From Bacillota bacterium (GTDB taxonomy: Bacteria; Bacillota; Clostridia; Lachnospirales; Lachnospiraceae), in NCBI GenBank assembly GCA_023411555.1, contig JAEYOQ010000059.1:214821-278820 (forward strand): DNA of 64,000 nt, in the 5' to 3' direction. The notes beneath the pieces were generated by a model. It did no database searches and was not told where the DNA came from. It saw nothing but the letters and a program-made list of their open reading frames with translations. The position numbers and the translations under genes are program-made. Below, one piece after another: positions 43,411-53,501 of the stretch (positions within the stretch are counted from its first letter, which is position 1; each line of letters starts with the position of its first letter).

Positions 43411-44088
43411 ATGGGGTTCATTAAATATATCAAAGAGGAAATGCAGATAATTAAAGAAAGAGATCCTGCAATTAAGACACCACTGGAGGTTTTTCTCTAT
43501 CCTAGTTTTCGAGCCATCATAAGATATCGTATCGCCCATTCTTTATACGTTAAAAAACACTATTTTCTTGCCAGATGGTTTTCTCAACGTACGGTCAGAA
43601 AGACCGGTATTGAGATTCATCCGGGAGCTACAATCGGTAAAGGTCTCTTTATTGATCATGGTCATGGAGTAGTAATCGGTGAGACGGCAATCATAGGAGA
43701 TAATGTTACCTTATACCAGGGAGTTACACTGGGAGGTACCGGGAAGGAGAGCGGAAAGAGGCATCCGACTATAGGAAATAATGTAATGATTAGTGCCGGT
43801 GCCAAGATACTGGGCTCCTTTACCATTGGTGAAAACTCCAAGATCGGTGCAGGCTCTGTGGTTCTGTCAGAGGTACCTCCCAACTCAACGGTAGTCGGTG
43901 TGCCTGGAAGAGTGGTGAAGATGAATGATGTACGGGTTCCCAGAGAAGACATGGATCAGGTTCATCTGCCGGATCCTATCATGAAGGAGATGTCCTGTCT
44001 CCAGAATGAAAATATCTGTCTAAGAACAGAGATTAAGAGATTATATGGCAGGATTGATGAATTGGAGAAGAAGGTAACTGAGAAGTAA
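43411..44088 (+). CDS. cysE: Serine O-acetyltransferase
   Basis: The 225-residue left-handed beta-helix acetyltransferase makes O-acetylserine from serine and acetyl-CoA, the first step of cysteine synthesis. The helical N-terminal part is followed by hexapeptide repeats with the active-site region FIDHGHGVVIGETAIIGDNVTLYQGVTLGGTGKESGKRHPTI. A C-terminal coiled segment (LQNENICLRTEIKRLYGRID) follows. It is the first gene after the Cys T-box, so expression follows tRNA-Cys charging. GAAGGGGATG precedes the ATG. Confidence 0.96.
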   Translation: MGFIKYIKEEMQIIKERDPAIKTPLEVFLYPSFRAIIRYRIAHSLYVKKHYFLARWFSQRTVRKTGIEIHPGATIGKGLFIDHGHGVVIGETAIIGDNVTLYQGVTLGGTGKESGKRHPTIGNNVMISAGAKILGSFTIGENSKIGAGSVVLSEVPPNSTVVGVPGRVVKMNDVRVPREDMDQVHLPDPIMKEMSCLQNENICLRTEIKRLYGRIDELEKKVTEK

Positions 44089-44238
44089 GCCTTGACTAAT
44101 CAGGAAGAGCAGGAACAACGGCTACATCATTAACTGGCATGATAAATCAAGCTGTAGTAAAATAAGATTACAATAAAGAAAATATACGCGGAGGAGACAC
44201 TTCCGTATAAAATATGGCACATAAGTTGGAGGAAAAAC

Positions 44239-45639
44239 ATGAGAATCTATAATACCTTAACTCAGAAGAAAGAAGAATTTGTTCCCTTAGAGGAAGGCAA
44301 GGTAAAAATGTACGTCTGCGGACCTACCGTATACAATTATATTCATATCGGTAATGCCAGACCGGTAATTGTATTTGATTCCTTTCGCAGGTACCTGGAA
44401 TACCTGGGATATGAGGTAATTTTTGTATCGAATTTCACTGATGTGGATGATAAGATCATTAAGAAGGCAAACGAAGAGGGGGTTCAGGCAACTGAGATCT
44501 CAGAGCGTTATATCAAGGAGTTCCGTACCGATATGGAGGCACTGAATGTCAGGGAAGCGACGAAACATCCCAAGGCCACGGAAGAAATCGAAGGTATGGT
44601 AGATATGATCGGAGATTTGATCAAGAAGGGTCATGCTTACGAGAAAAACGGCACCGTATATTTTAAGACCAGAAGCTTCCCGGAATATGGTAAGCTTTCC
44701 AAGAAGAAAATCGATGATCTGGAAGCCGGGGCACGTATAGCGGTAAGTGATGAAAAGGAAGATCCGATGGATTTCGTACTCTGGAAGCCGAAGAAGGAGG
44801 GAGAGCCCTCCTGGCCATCTCCCTGGAGTGACGGAAGACCGGGCTGGCATATCGAATGCTCTGTCATGAGTAGAAAATATCTTGGCGAGCAGATTGATAT
44901 CCATGCCGGTGGAGAGGATCTGGTATTTCCTCATCATGAGAATGAGATTGCACAGAGTGAGGCCTGCAATGAAAAGGAATTTGCGAGATACTGGATGCAT
45001 AATGCTTTCTTAAATATCGATAATAAGAAGATGTCTAAATCTGATGGCAATTTCTTTACGGTACGTGAAATCTGTGATCAGTATGACCCTCAGGTGGTTC
45101 GCTTCTTTATGTTGAATTCTCACTACCGCAGTCCCCTCAATTTCAGTAAGGACCTGATGGAAGCGGCAAAGAATTCTCTGACCAGAATTCTAACTGCAAC
45201 CGGACAATTAGAATTCCTCTTATCCGGTACATTAGCTGAAGGAAAAGCATCCGAACAGGAGCAAAAGCTACTGAAAGAGGCGGAGGGCTTACACAATAAG
45301 TATAAGGCAGCTCTGGATGATGACTTTAATACGGCCGATGCCATTGCAGCGATTTTCGAATTGGTGAAATTGGCTAATACCAATTGCAGCAGTGAGAGTA
45401 CAAAGGAATTTGTTCAGTCGCTCTATGAACTGATAACAAAGCTGTGTGATATCCTTGGTATCATCACCCAGAAGGAAGAGGAAATGCTGGATGAGGAAAT
45501 CGAACGGCTGATTGAAGAACGCCAGGAGGCTAGAAAGAATAAGAACTTTGCCAGATCCGATGAAATAAGAAATCTTTTATTAGAAAAGGGTATTTTGCTA
45601 GAGGATACCAGAGAAGGAGTAAGATGGAAAAGGAGCTAG
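44239..45639 (+). CDS. cysS: Cysteine--tRNA ligase
   Basis: The 466-residue class I synthetase charges tRNA-Cys. The HIGH-type motif is IHIGNARP near residue 36. Zinc ligands include Cys28 (VCGPTVYNY) and the WHIECSVMS and GGEDLVFPHHENEIAQSEA segments. The KMSKS motif is KKMSKSDGN near 263-268. The length is normal. GGAGG precedes the ATG. It lies 150 bases after cysE in the T-box operon, with no terminator visible between, and overlaps mrnC by 16 bases. Confidence 0.97.
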   Translation: MRIYNTLTQKKEEFVPLEEGKVKMYVCGPTVYNYIHIGNARPVIVFDSFRRYLEYLGYEVIFVSNFTDVDDKIIKKANEEGVQATEISERYIKEFRTDMEALNVREATKHPKATEEIEGMVDMIGDLIKKGHAYEKNGTVYFKTRSFPEYGKLSKKKIDDLEAGARIAVSDEKEDPMDFVLWKPKKEGEPSWPSPWSDGRPGWHIECSVMSRKYLGEQIDIHAGGEDLVFPHHENEIAQSEACNEKEFARYWMHNAFLNIDNKKMSKSDGNFFTVREICDQYDPQVVRFFMLNSHYRSPLNFSKDLMEAAKNSLTRILTATGQLEFLLSGTLAEGKASEQEQKLLKEAEGLHNKYKAALDDDFNTADAIAAIFELVKLANTNCSSESTKEFVQSLYELITKLCDILGIITQKEEEMLDEEIERLIEERQEARKNKNFARSDEIRNLLLEKGILLEDTREGVRWKRS

Positions 45640-46085
45640 ACAATTCAAGGTCTGATATCGGGATAGCCGGGTATTTGAGGAAGGTTTTGAGGCTTCCGGA
45701 GACTGACATTAAATCTTACTCTCCTCTGACCCTGGCCTTTATCGGAGACTCTATCTTCGATCTTGTGATACGTACAAGCGTAGTGGAGAGTGGTAATGCA
45801 CCGGTTAATAAGCTTCATAAGCGATGCTCTGTTTTGGTGCAAGCCTCAGCGCAGGCGGACCTGTATCATTTGATAAAGGATCAGCTTACAGAGGAAGAAA
45901 GTGCGATCTTTAAAAGGGGACGTAATGCCAAATCCTTTACCTCGGCAAAGAATGCTGGAGTAGTGGAATACCGCACTGCTACCGGGCTGGAAGCCCTGAT
46001 GGGATATCTCTATCTAACCGATCAGATGGATCGGCTTTTGGAACTGGTAAAGCCGCAAATTCACAAAATGGTAAATAATTCGTAA
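45624..46085 (+). CDS. mrnC: Mini-ribonuclease III
   Basis: The 153-residue protein is an RNase III catalytic domain without the double-stranded RNA-binding domain. It has the acidic motif LAFIGDSIFDLVIRT and the second metal site EYRTATGLEALMGYLYL. MrnC trims the ends of 23S rRNA precursor in Firmicutes. It starts inside the end of cysS, a widespread arrangement in this phylum. The usual next gene, rlmB, is absent. A terminator follows. Confidence 0.94.
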   Translation: MEKELDNSRSDIGIAGYLRKVLRLPETDIKSYSPLTLAFIGDSIFDLVIRTSVVESGNAPVNKLHKRCSVLVQASAQADLYHLIKDQLTEEESAIFKRGRNAKSFTSAKNAGVVEYRTATGLEALMGYLYLTDQMDRLLELVKPQIHKMVNNS

Positions 46086-46190
46086 GGAATCTGCCACCAA
46101 ATTGACTTATTATTTTACTAAAATAACACATGAATGTGAAACACTGGTAATGATGACTTAAATTAGTAAATGGATTTCTATATAGCTTTT

Positions 46191-46286
46191 ATCGGAAGAA
46201 CGTAATCCTTATGTCAGAGTTTTCATGCATTCAAAGTATCATACATGAAAATCCTTTGAAATTGGATTTGCTTCTTCCGATTTTTT
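46191..46286 (+). terminator. Terminator after mrnC
   Basis: The arms atcggaagaacgtaatcc and ggatttgcttcttccgat enclose about 50 bases that can also fold (ttttcatg/catgaaaa). A run of six T residues follows. The rest of the 290-base gap up to the next gene shows nothing else. Confidence 0.75.
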
Positions 46287-46375
46287 ATGCGTAACAATAG
46301 GAGAATTACAAAGTGTTCTTTCTGTTGTTAGGTAATCAAATGATATAGGCTTCCGATTACAGACAAGGAGGTAAC

Positions 46376-49300
46376 ATGAGAAAAGCAGTTAATAATAGAA
46401 GAAGGAAATGGATCATCTCAGCTTTGGCGGTAATTACCGGTATCGGAATTCTTTGGAATATTGGGAATTCCAAGGTTGAGGGAGCCCTGGCGGCTTCGAT
46501 CACGCAGAAAGAGACGGTCAAGCTTCGAATAATCGGTACTACAGATATTCACGGTCAGCTGAATAGTAAGGATTATGAGCAGGGTGTTGATTACAACAAC
46601 GGAGGTTTGGCAAGACTTTATGATCTGATACAGAAGACAAGAAGTGAGGTACCGGCGGAGAGTGTCATTACATTGGATACTGGAGACGTGATCTTTGATT
46701 ATACAACAGAGTACATATTTGCAGAGAACCAGCAGGAGATACAACCGATCTTTCAGGCTATGACTCGTATTGGTTATGATGCGATCACGCTTGGTAATCA
46801 CGAATTTGATTATGGATATGAATATATCCTGCGTCAGTTGAATGGTACAGGTTTGAAGGATATAACCGTAGTGTCCAATGTTACGGATTCTAAAACTGGT
46901 GAATATCCTTTCCTGGAAAATATGATGATTACCAGAACCCTGACATCTTCAGCAGGAAATAAGATAGAGGTTAAAGTAGGTATCATTGGACAAACAATTC
47001 CTACCTTGTCATCGAAAACCCACAGCTACACCGGCATTCTTAAGACAGAGGATATGGTTGAGAATGCTAAGACTCAGGCAGCTAAGCTAAAGGAAATGGG
47101 TGCGGATGTCATTATAGCTTTATCTCATACAGGAATTGGTCCGGAGAATCCCGAGCCTAATTTTAAGAATGTGGCTTATGCTTTGACTAAAATCGAGGAT
47201 ATCGATGTAGTAGTATGTGGGCATGAGCATAATTTATTTCCGACAACAGATATGACCTCTCCTTATTATCAGCTTCCGAACGTGGATCGTAAGACATATC
47301 TGATGAATGGCAAAAACGTTATAATGGCAGGTAATCGAGGCAGTGCTCTGGGTGTTGTTGACTTAACCTTAAGCATATATAAGGATACCAAACGAATTGC
47401 TGAAAGAACCTCTGAGCTTCGTATGGTAACAGATAAGAATACAACAGAGAATAAGGAGATAGCTTCAGCCTTTGGAGCATGGGAGGAAAAGCTGTTACAC
47501 TATTCAACAGATATTATCGCCAAGCTAAAGGATGGAGAGTTGATTCAAAATTTCTTCGGTATGCTGGGAGATAATGCTGCAATTCAGCTATTGAATGATG
47601 CTAAAATTGATTATGCCAAACGGTATGTTCAGACCTCTGGAAGCCAATATAAGGATTATCCGGTGATAGCTGCTTCCACTTATATGGCCTACGGTGCTGC
47701 TGATGTAGAGGACTTTATCAATATACATGATGATATTACAGAATCTGAGCTTTCAGCGATTCAGCCCTATAATAATTATCTCTACCTTTACACGATTACA
47801 GGAAAACAAGTGAAGGAATGGCTGGAATGGTCAGCCAGTGCTTACGAGTCAACTGTGAACAGTTCCAAATGGTCTGCTGGAACAATGAATGACCTTATGA
47901 CGGAGAATGGGTTAAAGTCATTGATTCGTGAGGAATGGTTGAATGATTGGAGTAGTTTCTTTGTTTTTGATGGGATAGACTATGTAATTGATCCCTTCAG
48001 CGAACCACGATACGATGTAAGCGGCAATAAGATAAGTATGGGTGAGAGAGTTACCAGCTTAACCTATAACGGCAAGCCGGTTACGAATGATATGGTATTC
48101 TTACTGGCGACCAACAAGATTACGAAACCCACCTCAGCAAATAAAGGGGTTGAGACTCAATCAGTATTGGGTGGTTTTAACCGTACACAGACGGTTTTAA
48201 GCAAATACATGAAACAGCTGGCGGATAACGGTAATGTTACGCCTCAGGTAGATTATAATTGGAGAATCAATATACCAGAGGATAAGAGCTTTATCGTTAA
48301 AGTACCTTATATGGGTACTGAGTTGTTTAAGAAGACAGTATGGTTCAAAAGCCATCTGAAGGACATTGATCGCTATAGCTATTTTACTGCTTCCTATCCT
48401 GCTTCAAAGGAAGATACTACACCTCCTCATATTGTAGTATCACCGGTAATCAGAACGGCTACCGCTTCTCCTTATAGGATAGCGGTACAGGTGACTGATC
48501 GCTCTGAAATCAAGAAGATAAGATATATGACTAGTATGGCAAGGGTAGAAGACTTTACAACGAATAACGGATTATCCTTAAATTCCGATAATACCTTTGA
48601 GGTATCGGAGAATGGTAGCTACACAGTCTATGCAGAGGATGTCGCAGGAAATAAGTCTATTTATCAATTAACCATCAATAATTTCAGGGATGATTTATTA
48701 TCCTCCCCGACCATTGATACTTATACGAATCGAAAGACCAAGATTTCAGGACGCGGAGAGCCCAACACTAAGATTGTATTTGAAGCCTATACCGGTCGTT
48801 ATGAAGGTAAGGTTTCCAGTAACGGAACCTTCTCCTACGCATTACCAGCGCAGCCCTCAGGAACAGTGGTGTCAGTATATGTGAAAAATGAGGAAAAGGG
48901 CCTAGAAAGTGCCAGAGTAGAGGTTACTGTGAAGAGAACCGGACCTAACCAGCCTAGTGTTAATCCGATATCAAATACCGATGGTTTTATCAGTGGTGAT
49001 TTAAATGACAAGGATGCCTATATGATTGCTATGATAGGAGACACGGTATATGTGCCAGAAGATGGTGGAAAAGAGCTGTATCTGAAGAGTACTGAAATAT
49101 ATAATCCGAGTCTTAAAATCGTTGAGGTTGGTTTTAAGTATAACGATCTGGGAATTTGTACTTTAGCGGTTCCTCCTCAAGCCAGTGGATTAGATGTAAA
49201 AATCTATAATCTGGATCATGTATCAAGAAGTAGTAGGGTGTTTACTACCACGGTACGAGAGGATGGACCAAATGCACCGGTGTTATATGAGGTTATTAAT

Positions 49301-50431
49301 ATCGATAATACAATCCATGGCTATATCCCTGCCTCAACACCGAAGGCTTATGATGTAACGATAACTCTTGGAAAGACCAGCTATAAGATCAAAACAGACA
49401 ATAAGGGAAGCTTCAGTTATCAATTTACGGAGCAGTTACATGCCGGAGACATTATTAAAGTTGCAGCACATGATGAGAAGTATGGAACTACTAGAAGAAG
49501 CTATATTGCAGAGCTTGTCGTTCGTGATATAGAGGAACTTGTCAAGAAGGATTCTGATCTCACATTAAATAGAGTAACGAATCAATCCTACATGATATCC
49601 GGTAACTTTCCTGAGAAAGGATTAGTCTATATCGCTATAACGAATGGTACAGGTGCAAGCTTTACAAGTACATTGGCTTCTGTAGAGGCAAGCGATACTG
49701 GAAGATTTTCCCTAAGTCTCGATCGAAAGCTGGAGGCTGGAAGCATCGTTTATGCCATGGTGCGATTTGACAATGGCAAGATTTATCTAGTGAGTAAGAC
49801 AGAGGTACTGGCTGGTAAACCGGATATGCCAATTCTGGTTAAGAAGATTACCAATACTGACAAGAAGGTTCAGCTGGCTGGAGCAAAGGGATCAGAAATG
49901 ATACTGACCATAGGTAATAAGGTCTATACCACTTCTACAGCTGAATATGATGCAGCAAATAACCGATATCTCTATTCCTTTGAGATAGATCGAGCTGTCT
50001 CAGGTACGGCGGTGAAGGCCATCGCTAAGAATGCAGCTGGTACCAGTGAAGTCTTTGTTTCAACCATAGTGAAAGTCGCGCCGGATCAGCCAAAGGTCGA
50101 TGCCATTAAGGCGGGAGCTACCAAAATCACTGGAAAGATTGAGCTTCTGGATTATGTAACACCAGAGAAGGAGCAGACGGTAGAGGCGGGTAATACGGAT
50201 ACGGTGAATAAGGAAGAGATACCGGAACGATTTAAGGATGCTCCAGAGAAGGTGGCAAAGACCCAGACCAGAATCTATGCCCAGATAGGTGAGAAGTATT
50301 ATGAAGGAGATATTGCGGCTTCCGGCAAGTTCACCATTGAAATACCTGCTCAAAAGGCTGGAACAGAGATAACTATCTTTGGTATGAACAAAGCAGGAAG
50401 AGGACCACTAATTAAGGTGGTTGTTAAATAA
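46376..50431 (+). CDS. Secreted 5'-nucleotidase/cyclic phosphodiesterase-type protein with Ig-like repeats
   Basis: The 1351-residue product has an N-terminal signal sequence (RRRKWIISALAVITGIGILW). A calcineurin-like metallophosphoesterase domain follows, with metal motifs TDIHGQ, DTGD, GNHEFDYG, SHTG and CGHEHN, and then a 5'-nucleotidase C-terminal substrate domain (about 400-640; PYNNYLYLYTITGKQVKEWLEW). Residues from about 660 onward form several repeated beta-sandwich modules (Ig-like). It probably hydrolyses extracellular nucleotides or 2',3'-cyclic nucleotides for phosphate and nucleoside salvage. No LPXTG or S-layer anchor is visible at the end (LIKVVVK), so attachment to the surface is unclear. 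AAGGAGG precedes the ATG. Confidence 0.9.
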   Translation: MRKAVNNRRRKWIISALAVITGIGILWNIGNSKVEGALAASITQKETVKLRIIGTTDIHGQLNSKDYEQGVDYNNGGLARLYDLIQKTRSEVPAESVITLDTGDVIFDYTTEYIFAENQQEIQPIFQAMTRIGYDAITLGNHEFDYGYEYILRQLNGTGLKDITVVSNVTDSKTGEYPFLENMMITRTLTSSAGNKIEVKVGIIGQTIPTLSSKTHSYTGILKTEDMVENAKTQAAKLKEMGADVIIALSHTGIGPENPEPNFKNVAYALTKIEDIDVVVCGHEHNLFPTTDMTSPYYQLPNVDRKTYLMNGKNVIMAGNRGSALGVVDLTLSIYKDTKRIAERTSELRMVTDKNTTENKEIASAFGAWEEKLLHYSTDIIAKLKDGELIQNFFGMLGDNAAIQLLNDAKIDYAKRYVQTSGSQYKDYPVIAASTYMAYGAADVEDFINIHDDITESELSAIQPYNNYLYLYTITGKQVKEWLEWSASAYESTVNSSKWSAGTMNDLMTENGLKSLIREEWLNDWSSFFVFDGIDYVIDPFSEPRYDVSGNKISMGERVTSLTYNGKPVTNDMVFLLATNKITKPTSANKGVETQSVLGGFNRTQTVLSKYMKQLADNGNVTPQVDYNWRINIPEDKSFIVKVPYMGTELFKKTVWFKSHLKDIDRYSYFTASYPASKEDTTPPHIVVSPVIRTATASPYRIAVQVTDRSEIKKIRYMTSMARVEDFTTNNGLSLNSDNTFEVSENGSYTVYAEDVAGNKSIYQLTINNFRDDLLSSPTIDTYTNRKTKISGRGEPNTKIVFEAYTGRYEGKVSSNGTFSYALPAQPSGTVVSVYVKNEEKGLESARVEVTVKRTGPNQPSVNPISNTDGFISGDLNDKDAYMIAMIGDTVYVPEDGGKELYLKSTEIYNPSLKIVEVGFKYNDLGICTLAVPPQASGLDVKIYNLDHVSRSSRVFTTTVREDGPNAPVLYEVINIDNTIHGYIPASTPKAYDVTITLGKTSYKIKTDNKGSFSYQFTEQLHAGDIIKVAAHDEKYGTTRRSYIAELVVRDIEELVKKDSDLTLNRVTNQSYMISGNFPEKGLVYIAITNGTGASFTSTLASVEASDTGRFSLSLDRKLEAGSIVYAMVRFDNGKIYLVSKTEVLAGKPDMPILVKKITNTDKKVQLAGAKGSEMILTIGNKVYTTSTAEYDAANNRYLYSFEIDRAVSGTAVKAIAKNAAGTSEVFVSTIVKVAPDQPKVDAIKAGATKITGKIELLDYVTPEKEQTVEAGNTDTVNKEEIPERFKDAPEKVAKTQTRIYAQIGEKYYEGDIAASGKFTIEIPAQKAGTEITIFGMNKAGRGPLIKVVVK

Positions 50432-50465
50432 TTTACTAGGAAAATAAGATAACCAATGTTAAAAT

Positions 50466-50510
50466 AAGGTTGTATCATGTAGTCTGCTAGATGATGCAAC
50501 CTTAATTATT
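50466..50510 (+). terminator. Terminator after the nucleotidase gene
   Basis: The arms aaggttgtatcat (50466-50478) and atgatgcaacctt (50491-50503) pair with one mismatch and are followed by AATTATT. Confidence 0.65.
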
Positions 50511-50698
50511 ATGACAAGAGAAAGTTCGTGATGCGTGCTTTCTTTTGTCTGGATCGAAGATCACTTCGTGAGCATTGTTCGGAGAAATTTAAGTCTACAG
50601 GTATCAAACAATTAAAAAATATGGAACTATTATGAAATGCATTGCGTCTAATTACTAAGAAGTAATATTTTAAATATAAGTAGAGGAGGAATGTTATT

Positions 50699-51712
50699 AT
50701 GAAAAAGAGGAGATTGCTTGTACTACTTTCTTTAATGCTTATTTTGGCCATGGTATTAGCAGCATGTGCAAAGAAGGATCACAGCGAATCTAAGTCATAC
50801 TCAGTGAATGAAACGACAACAGCCTATGATATGGTGTCAAGCCCAATTGACTCAAAAGAAGCACCTGCAATAGGGCCGGCGGAGGCAGCAGGAGAATCCC
50901 AGTATACAACATATGGTTCCTTAAGTAACGATTCTGCAATAACCATTGAGGAATCTGCAGCATTACAGTCCCAGGATAAGATTATCCGTACCTTCTATCT
51001 GGACGTGGAGACTCAGGAATTTGACTCACTTATCGCTAAGCTGGATGCTGAGATCAGTCGTTTGAACGGATATGTAGAGAACTCAAGAATCAGCGGCAGA
51101 AGCTTCTATGACAGGGATGGAGCCCGGGTTGCCAATATTACCGCACGAATTCCCAGAAGCAAGGTGGATGAGTTTGTTAATGCTGTGGGAGAGAATGCAA
51201 ATGTCGTCAATAAACAGGAATCCACTGAAAATGTTACACTGGAATATACCGATATTGAAAGTCGTAAGAAATCCCTTCAGATTGAGCAGGAGCGGTTATT
51301 TGCATTATTAGAAAAGGCAGATAGCCTGGATAGCATCGTTACGTTAGAAAGCCGCCTGAGTGAAATACGATACCAATTACAGAACTATGAGACAACACTT
51401 CGGACCTATGATAATAAGGTGGAATATAGTACCGTGTCCTTAAACATTCAAGAGGTGGAGAAGTTTACTCCCAGAGTTGAGATTAAGCAAACGGTAGGTA
51501 CTAGAATTAAGAACGGTTTTAGTAATACGATATATAATATTAGTGAAGGTTTACAGAACTTCCTGGTATGGTTTATAGTCAATCTACCATACTTACTTAT
51601 TTGGTCCGTGATTATTGCAGCTATAACCTTAATTACACGAAGAATCCTTAAGAAGAAGAGAGAAGATCTTCCAAAGAACCCGCCCGCACCTCCGGCACCA
51701 CCGGCGAATTAG
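50699..51712 (+). CDS. DUF4349 domain lipoprotein
   Basis: The 337-residue protein has a lipoprotein signal (LMLILAMVLAAC, acylated Cys). A DUF4349 domain (IIRTFYLDVETQEFDSLIAKL ... ITARIPRSKVDEFVNAV) includes a coiled coil (about 185-240; SRKKSLQIEQERLFALLEKA). One membrane helix follows near 285-310 (YLLIWSVIIAAITLITR) before a basic, proline-rich tail (PPAPPAPPAN). Its function is unknown; the family is thought to act at the cell envelope. AGAGGAGGAATG precedes the ATG. It is followed by a hairpin and is probably transcribed alone. Confidence 0.87.
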   Translation: MKKRRLLVLLSLMLILAMVLAACAKKDHSESKSYSVNETTTAYDMVSSPIDSKEAPAIGPAEAAGESQYTTYGSLSNDSAITIEESAALQSQDKIIRTFYLDVETQEFDSLIAKLDAEISRLNGYVENSRISGRSFYDRDGARVANITARIPRSKVDEFVNAVGENANVVNKQESTENVTLEYTDIESRKKSLQIEQERLFALLEKADSLDSIVTLESRLSEIRYQLQNYETTLRTYDNKVEYSTVSLNIQEVEKFTPRVEIKQTVGTRIKNGFSNTIYNISEGLQNFLVWFIVNLPYLLIWSVIIAAITLITRRILKKKREDLPKNPPAPPAPPAN

Positions 51713-51818
51713 AGCTTAAGTTTCATTAAAAGGAAGAATAAAGAATAGCTAGAATGGAATAAGATAAAGACTGCGTAATATTAGGAATAGATAGAATATT
51801 AATAAAATAAAATTTGAA

Positions 51819-51905
51819 AGGCTGTTCAGTGGCATATTTAGCTTATGGTCAGGATAATGTGTATCCTCTACCTCCCTTTATATGTTTGATTGAACAGCCT
51901 ATTTC
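51819..51905 (+). terminator. Terminator-like hairpin after the DUF4349 gene
   Basis: The arms aggctgttca (51819-51828) and tgaacagcct (51891-51900) are exact complements, followed by ATTTCTG. The long loop and the GGCTGTT termini recall the nested element at 592-770. The rest of the 405 bases to dinB (51906-52117) is AT-rich; I see no SOS box or other feature in it. Confidence 0.5.
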
Positions 51906-52117
51906 TGGTATATGCACAAGTTAATATACGTCTATTAGGTTCGTTAGGACATATGAGAGGGGCGTTTGTTCTTAACCACTATACAGGTGAACTGAAATGA
52001 AATATAATATTTAATAATGAAAAATGATTGACCAGTTATTGAATGAGTTTTGCTAAACAGTCCGATAGGATGGCATATATCTGAATTTATTGATTTTAAT
52101 GATACTAGGGGGTAAAT

Positions 52118-53332
52118 ATGGACAAGGTAATATTTCATGTGGATGTCAACTCAGCTTTTTTAAGCTGGGAGGCGGTACATCGGCTACAGCAAGGAGAGAC
52201 CCTGGATCTTCGTGAGATACCTTCTGCAGTCGCCGGAGATAAGAATAAAAGACATGGTATTATATTGGCGAAATCTACACTTGCGAAACAGTATGGAGTG
52301 CAGACGGGAGAACCGATTGTGAATGCTCTGAAGAAATGTCCAAATTTGACCTTAGTTCCACCCAGCCATCATCTTTACTCAGAATACTCCAAGGCATTTA
52401 CCGATATCCTAAATGAGTTTTCTCCGAGTGTAGAAAAGTGCTCCATTGATGAAGCCTATTGTGATATGACAGGAATGGATGCTTTGTTTGGACCTCCAGT
52501 CACAGCAGCCCATCGGATTAAGGATCGGATTTATCATGAGTTAGGCTTTACCGTGAATGTAGGTATCTCCAGCAATAAGCTTCTGGCAAAGATGGCATCG
52601 GATTTTCGAAAGCCAAACCGGGTACATACCTTATATCCTGAGGAAATTCAGACTAAGATGTGGCCTCTGCCTGTCGGTGAATTACTCTATGTCGGTAAAT
52701 CTACCGTAAAGAAGCTGAACACATTGGGTATCTATACGATCGGAGAATTGGCGAAAACCAGTCCGGAATTGCTGAAGGCTCATCTAAAGAAGCATGGGGA
52801 GGTAATTCATAGCTTTGCTAATGGAATTGATGCCTCTGTTATCTCTACAGAGGAGGTTAAGAATAAAGGATATGGCAATTCGACGACCATTGCCTTTGAT
52901 GTGGAGGATGAGTCAACTGCCAAGATGATATTATTGTCCCTTGCCGAGAGAGTTGCTGCAAGACTCCGAGGCGATGACATGATGGCAAATGTAGTATCAG
53001 TTAGCATTGTAGATTCAGAGTTTAACCACAGCTCTCACCAAACTACACTTTTGAGTCCGACTCATCGAACGGATGAAATTCACAGAGTAGCCTGCATGCT
53101 ATTTGATGAATTGTGGGAGGGGGCTCCCATCCGCAATCTGGGAGTACAGACAAGTAAGGTGATATCAGATGATACGGCCAGGCAGATGAATTTATTTAGC
53201 TTCGAGACAGATGAAAAGCGGGAAAAGCTGGATCATGCAATCGATAAGATTAGGGACCGTTTTGGAGTGAATGCAATCCAAAGGGCCAGCTTATATCGAA
53301 AGGCAGATCAAGAGAAGACCAAGCAAAGCTAA
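52118..53332 (+). CDS. dinB: DNA polymerase IV (Y-family)
   Basis: The 404-residue translesion polymerase has the palm catalytic motifs IFHVDVNSAFLSWEAV and CSIDEAYCDMTG (Asp-Glu pair). A helix-hairpin-helix thumb region (GKSTVKKLNTLGIYTIGELA) and the little-finger domain follow. The C-terminus (RQMNLFSFET) resembles a beta-clamp-binding motif. It copies past DNA lesions. The leading GGGGGT ribosome binding site is short. No LexA-type operator was recognised upstream. Confidence 0.95.
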   Translation: MDKVIFHVDVNSAFLSWEAVHRLQQGETLDLREIPSAVAGDKNKRHGIILAKSTLAKQYGVQTGEPIVNALKKCPNLTLVPPSHHLYSEYSKAFTDILNEFSPSVEKCSIDEAYCDMTGMDALFGPPVTAAHRIKDRIYHELGFTVNVGISSNKLLAKMASDFRKPNRVHTLYPEEIQTKMWPLPVGELLYVGKSTVKKLNTLGIYTIGELAKTSPELLKAHLKKHGEVIHSFANGIDASVISTEEVKNKGYGNSTTIAFDVEDESTAKMILLSLAERVAARLRGDDMMANVVSVSIVDSEFNHSSHQTTLLSPTHRTDEIHRVACMLFDELWEGAPIRNLGVQTSKVISDDTARQMNLFSFETDEKREKLDHAIDKIRDRFGVNAIQRASLYRKADQEKTKQS

Positions 53333-53424
53333 GAATAAATTAAGCTAGATAGTCTTATGGAAATATAAATGTACAATACAACTGATGCTGTATAGTGCTG
53401 TCGATAAATTGTCCCCTTTTAATA

Positions 53425-53453
53425 TGGAAATATATGTAAATTAGTACTATAAT
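53425..53453 (+). promoter_or_regulatory. Predicted promoter of the secreted hypothetical gene
   Basis: TGGAAA (53425-53430), a 17-base spacer and TATAAT (53448-53453). The -35 box is weak. Confidence 0.4.
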
Positions 53454-53501
53454 AAATAAGTACGAGTTACATCAAGCCGTAGTAGTAAAGGGAGGCATAC
53501 A

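Noticed and set aside
44500..45000. 166-codon minus-strand frame within cysS
   Set aside because: It lies opposite conserved cysS motifs and shows no recognisable domain.
51906..52117. SOS (LexA) box upstream of dinB
   Set aside because: A GTTCG half-site is present but no CGAAC-N4-GTTCG type palindrome.
51944..52138. 64-codon minus-strand frame upstream of dinB
   Set aside because: It overlaps the dinB start, is low-complexity AT-rich sequence and has no credible ribosome binding site.
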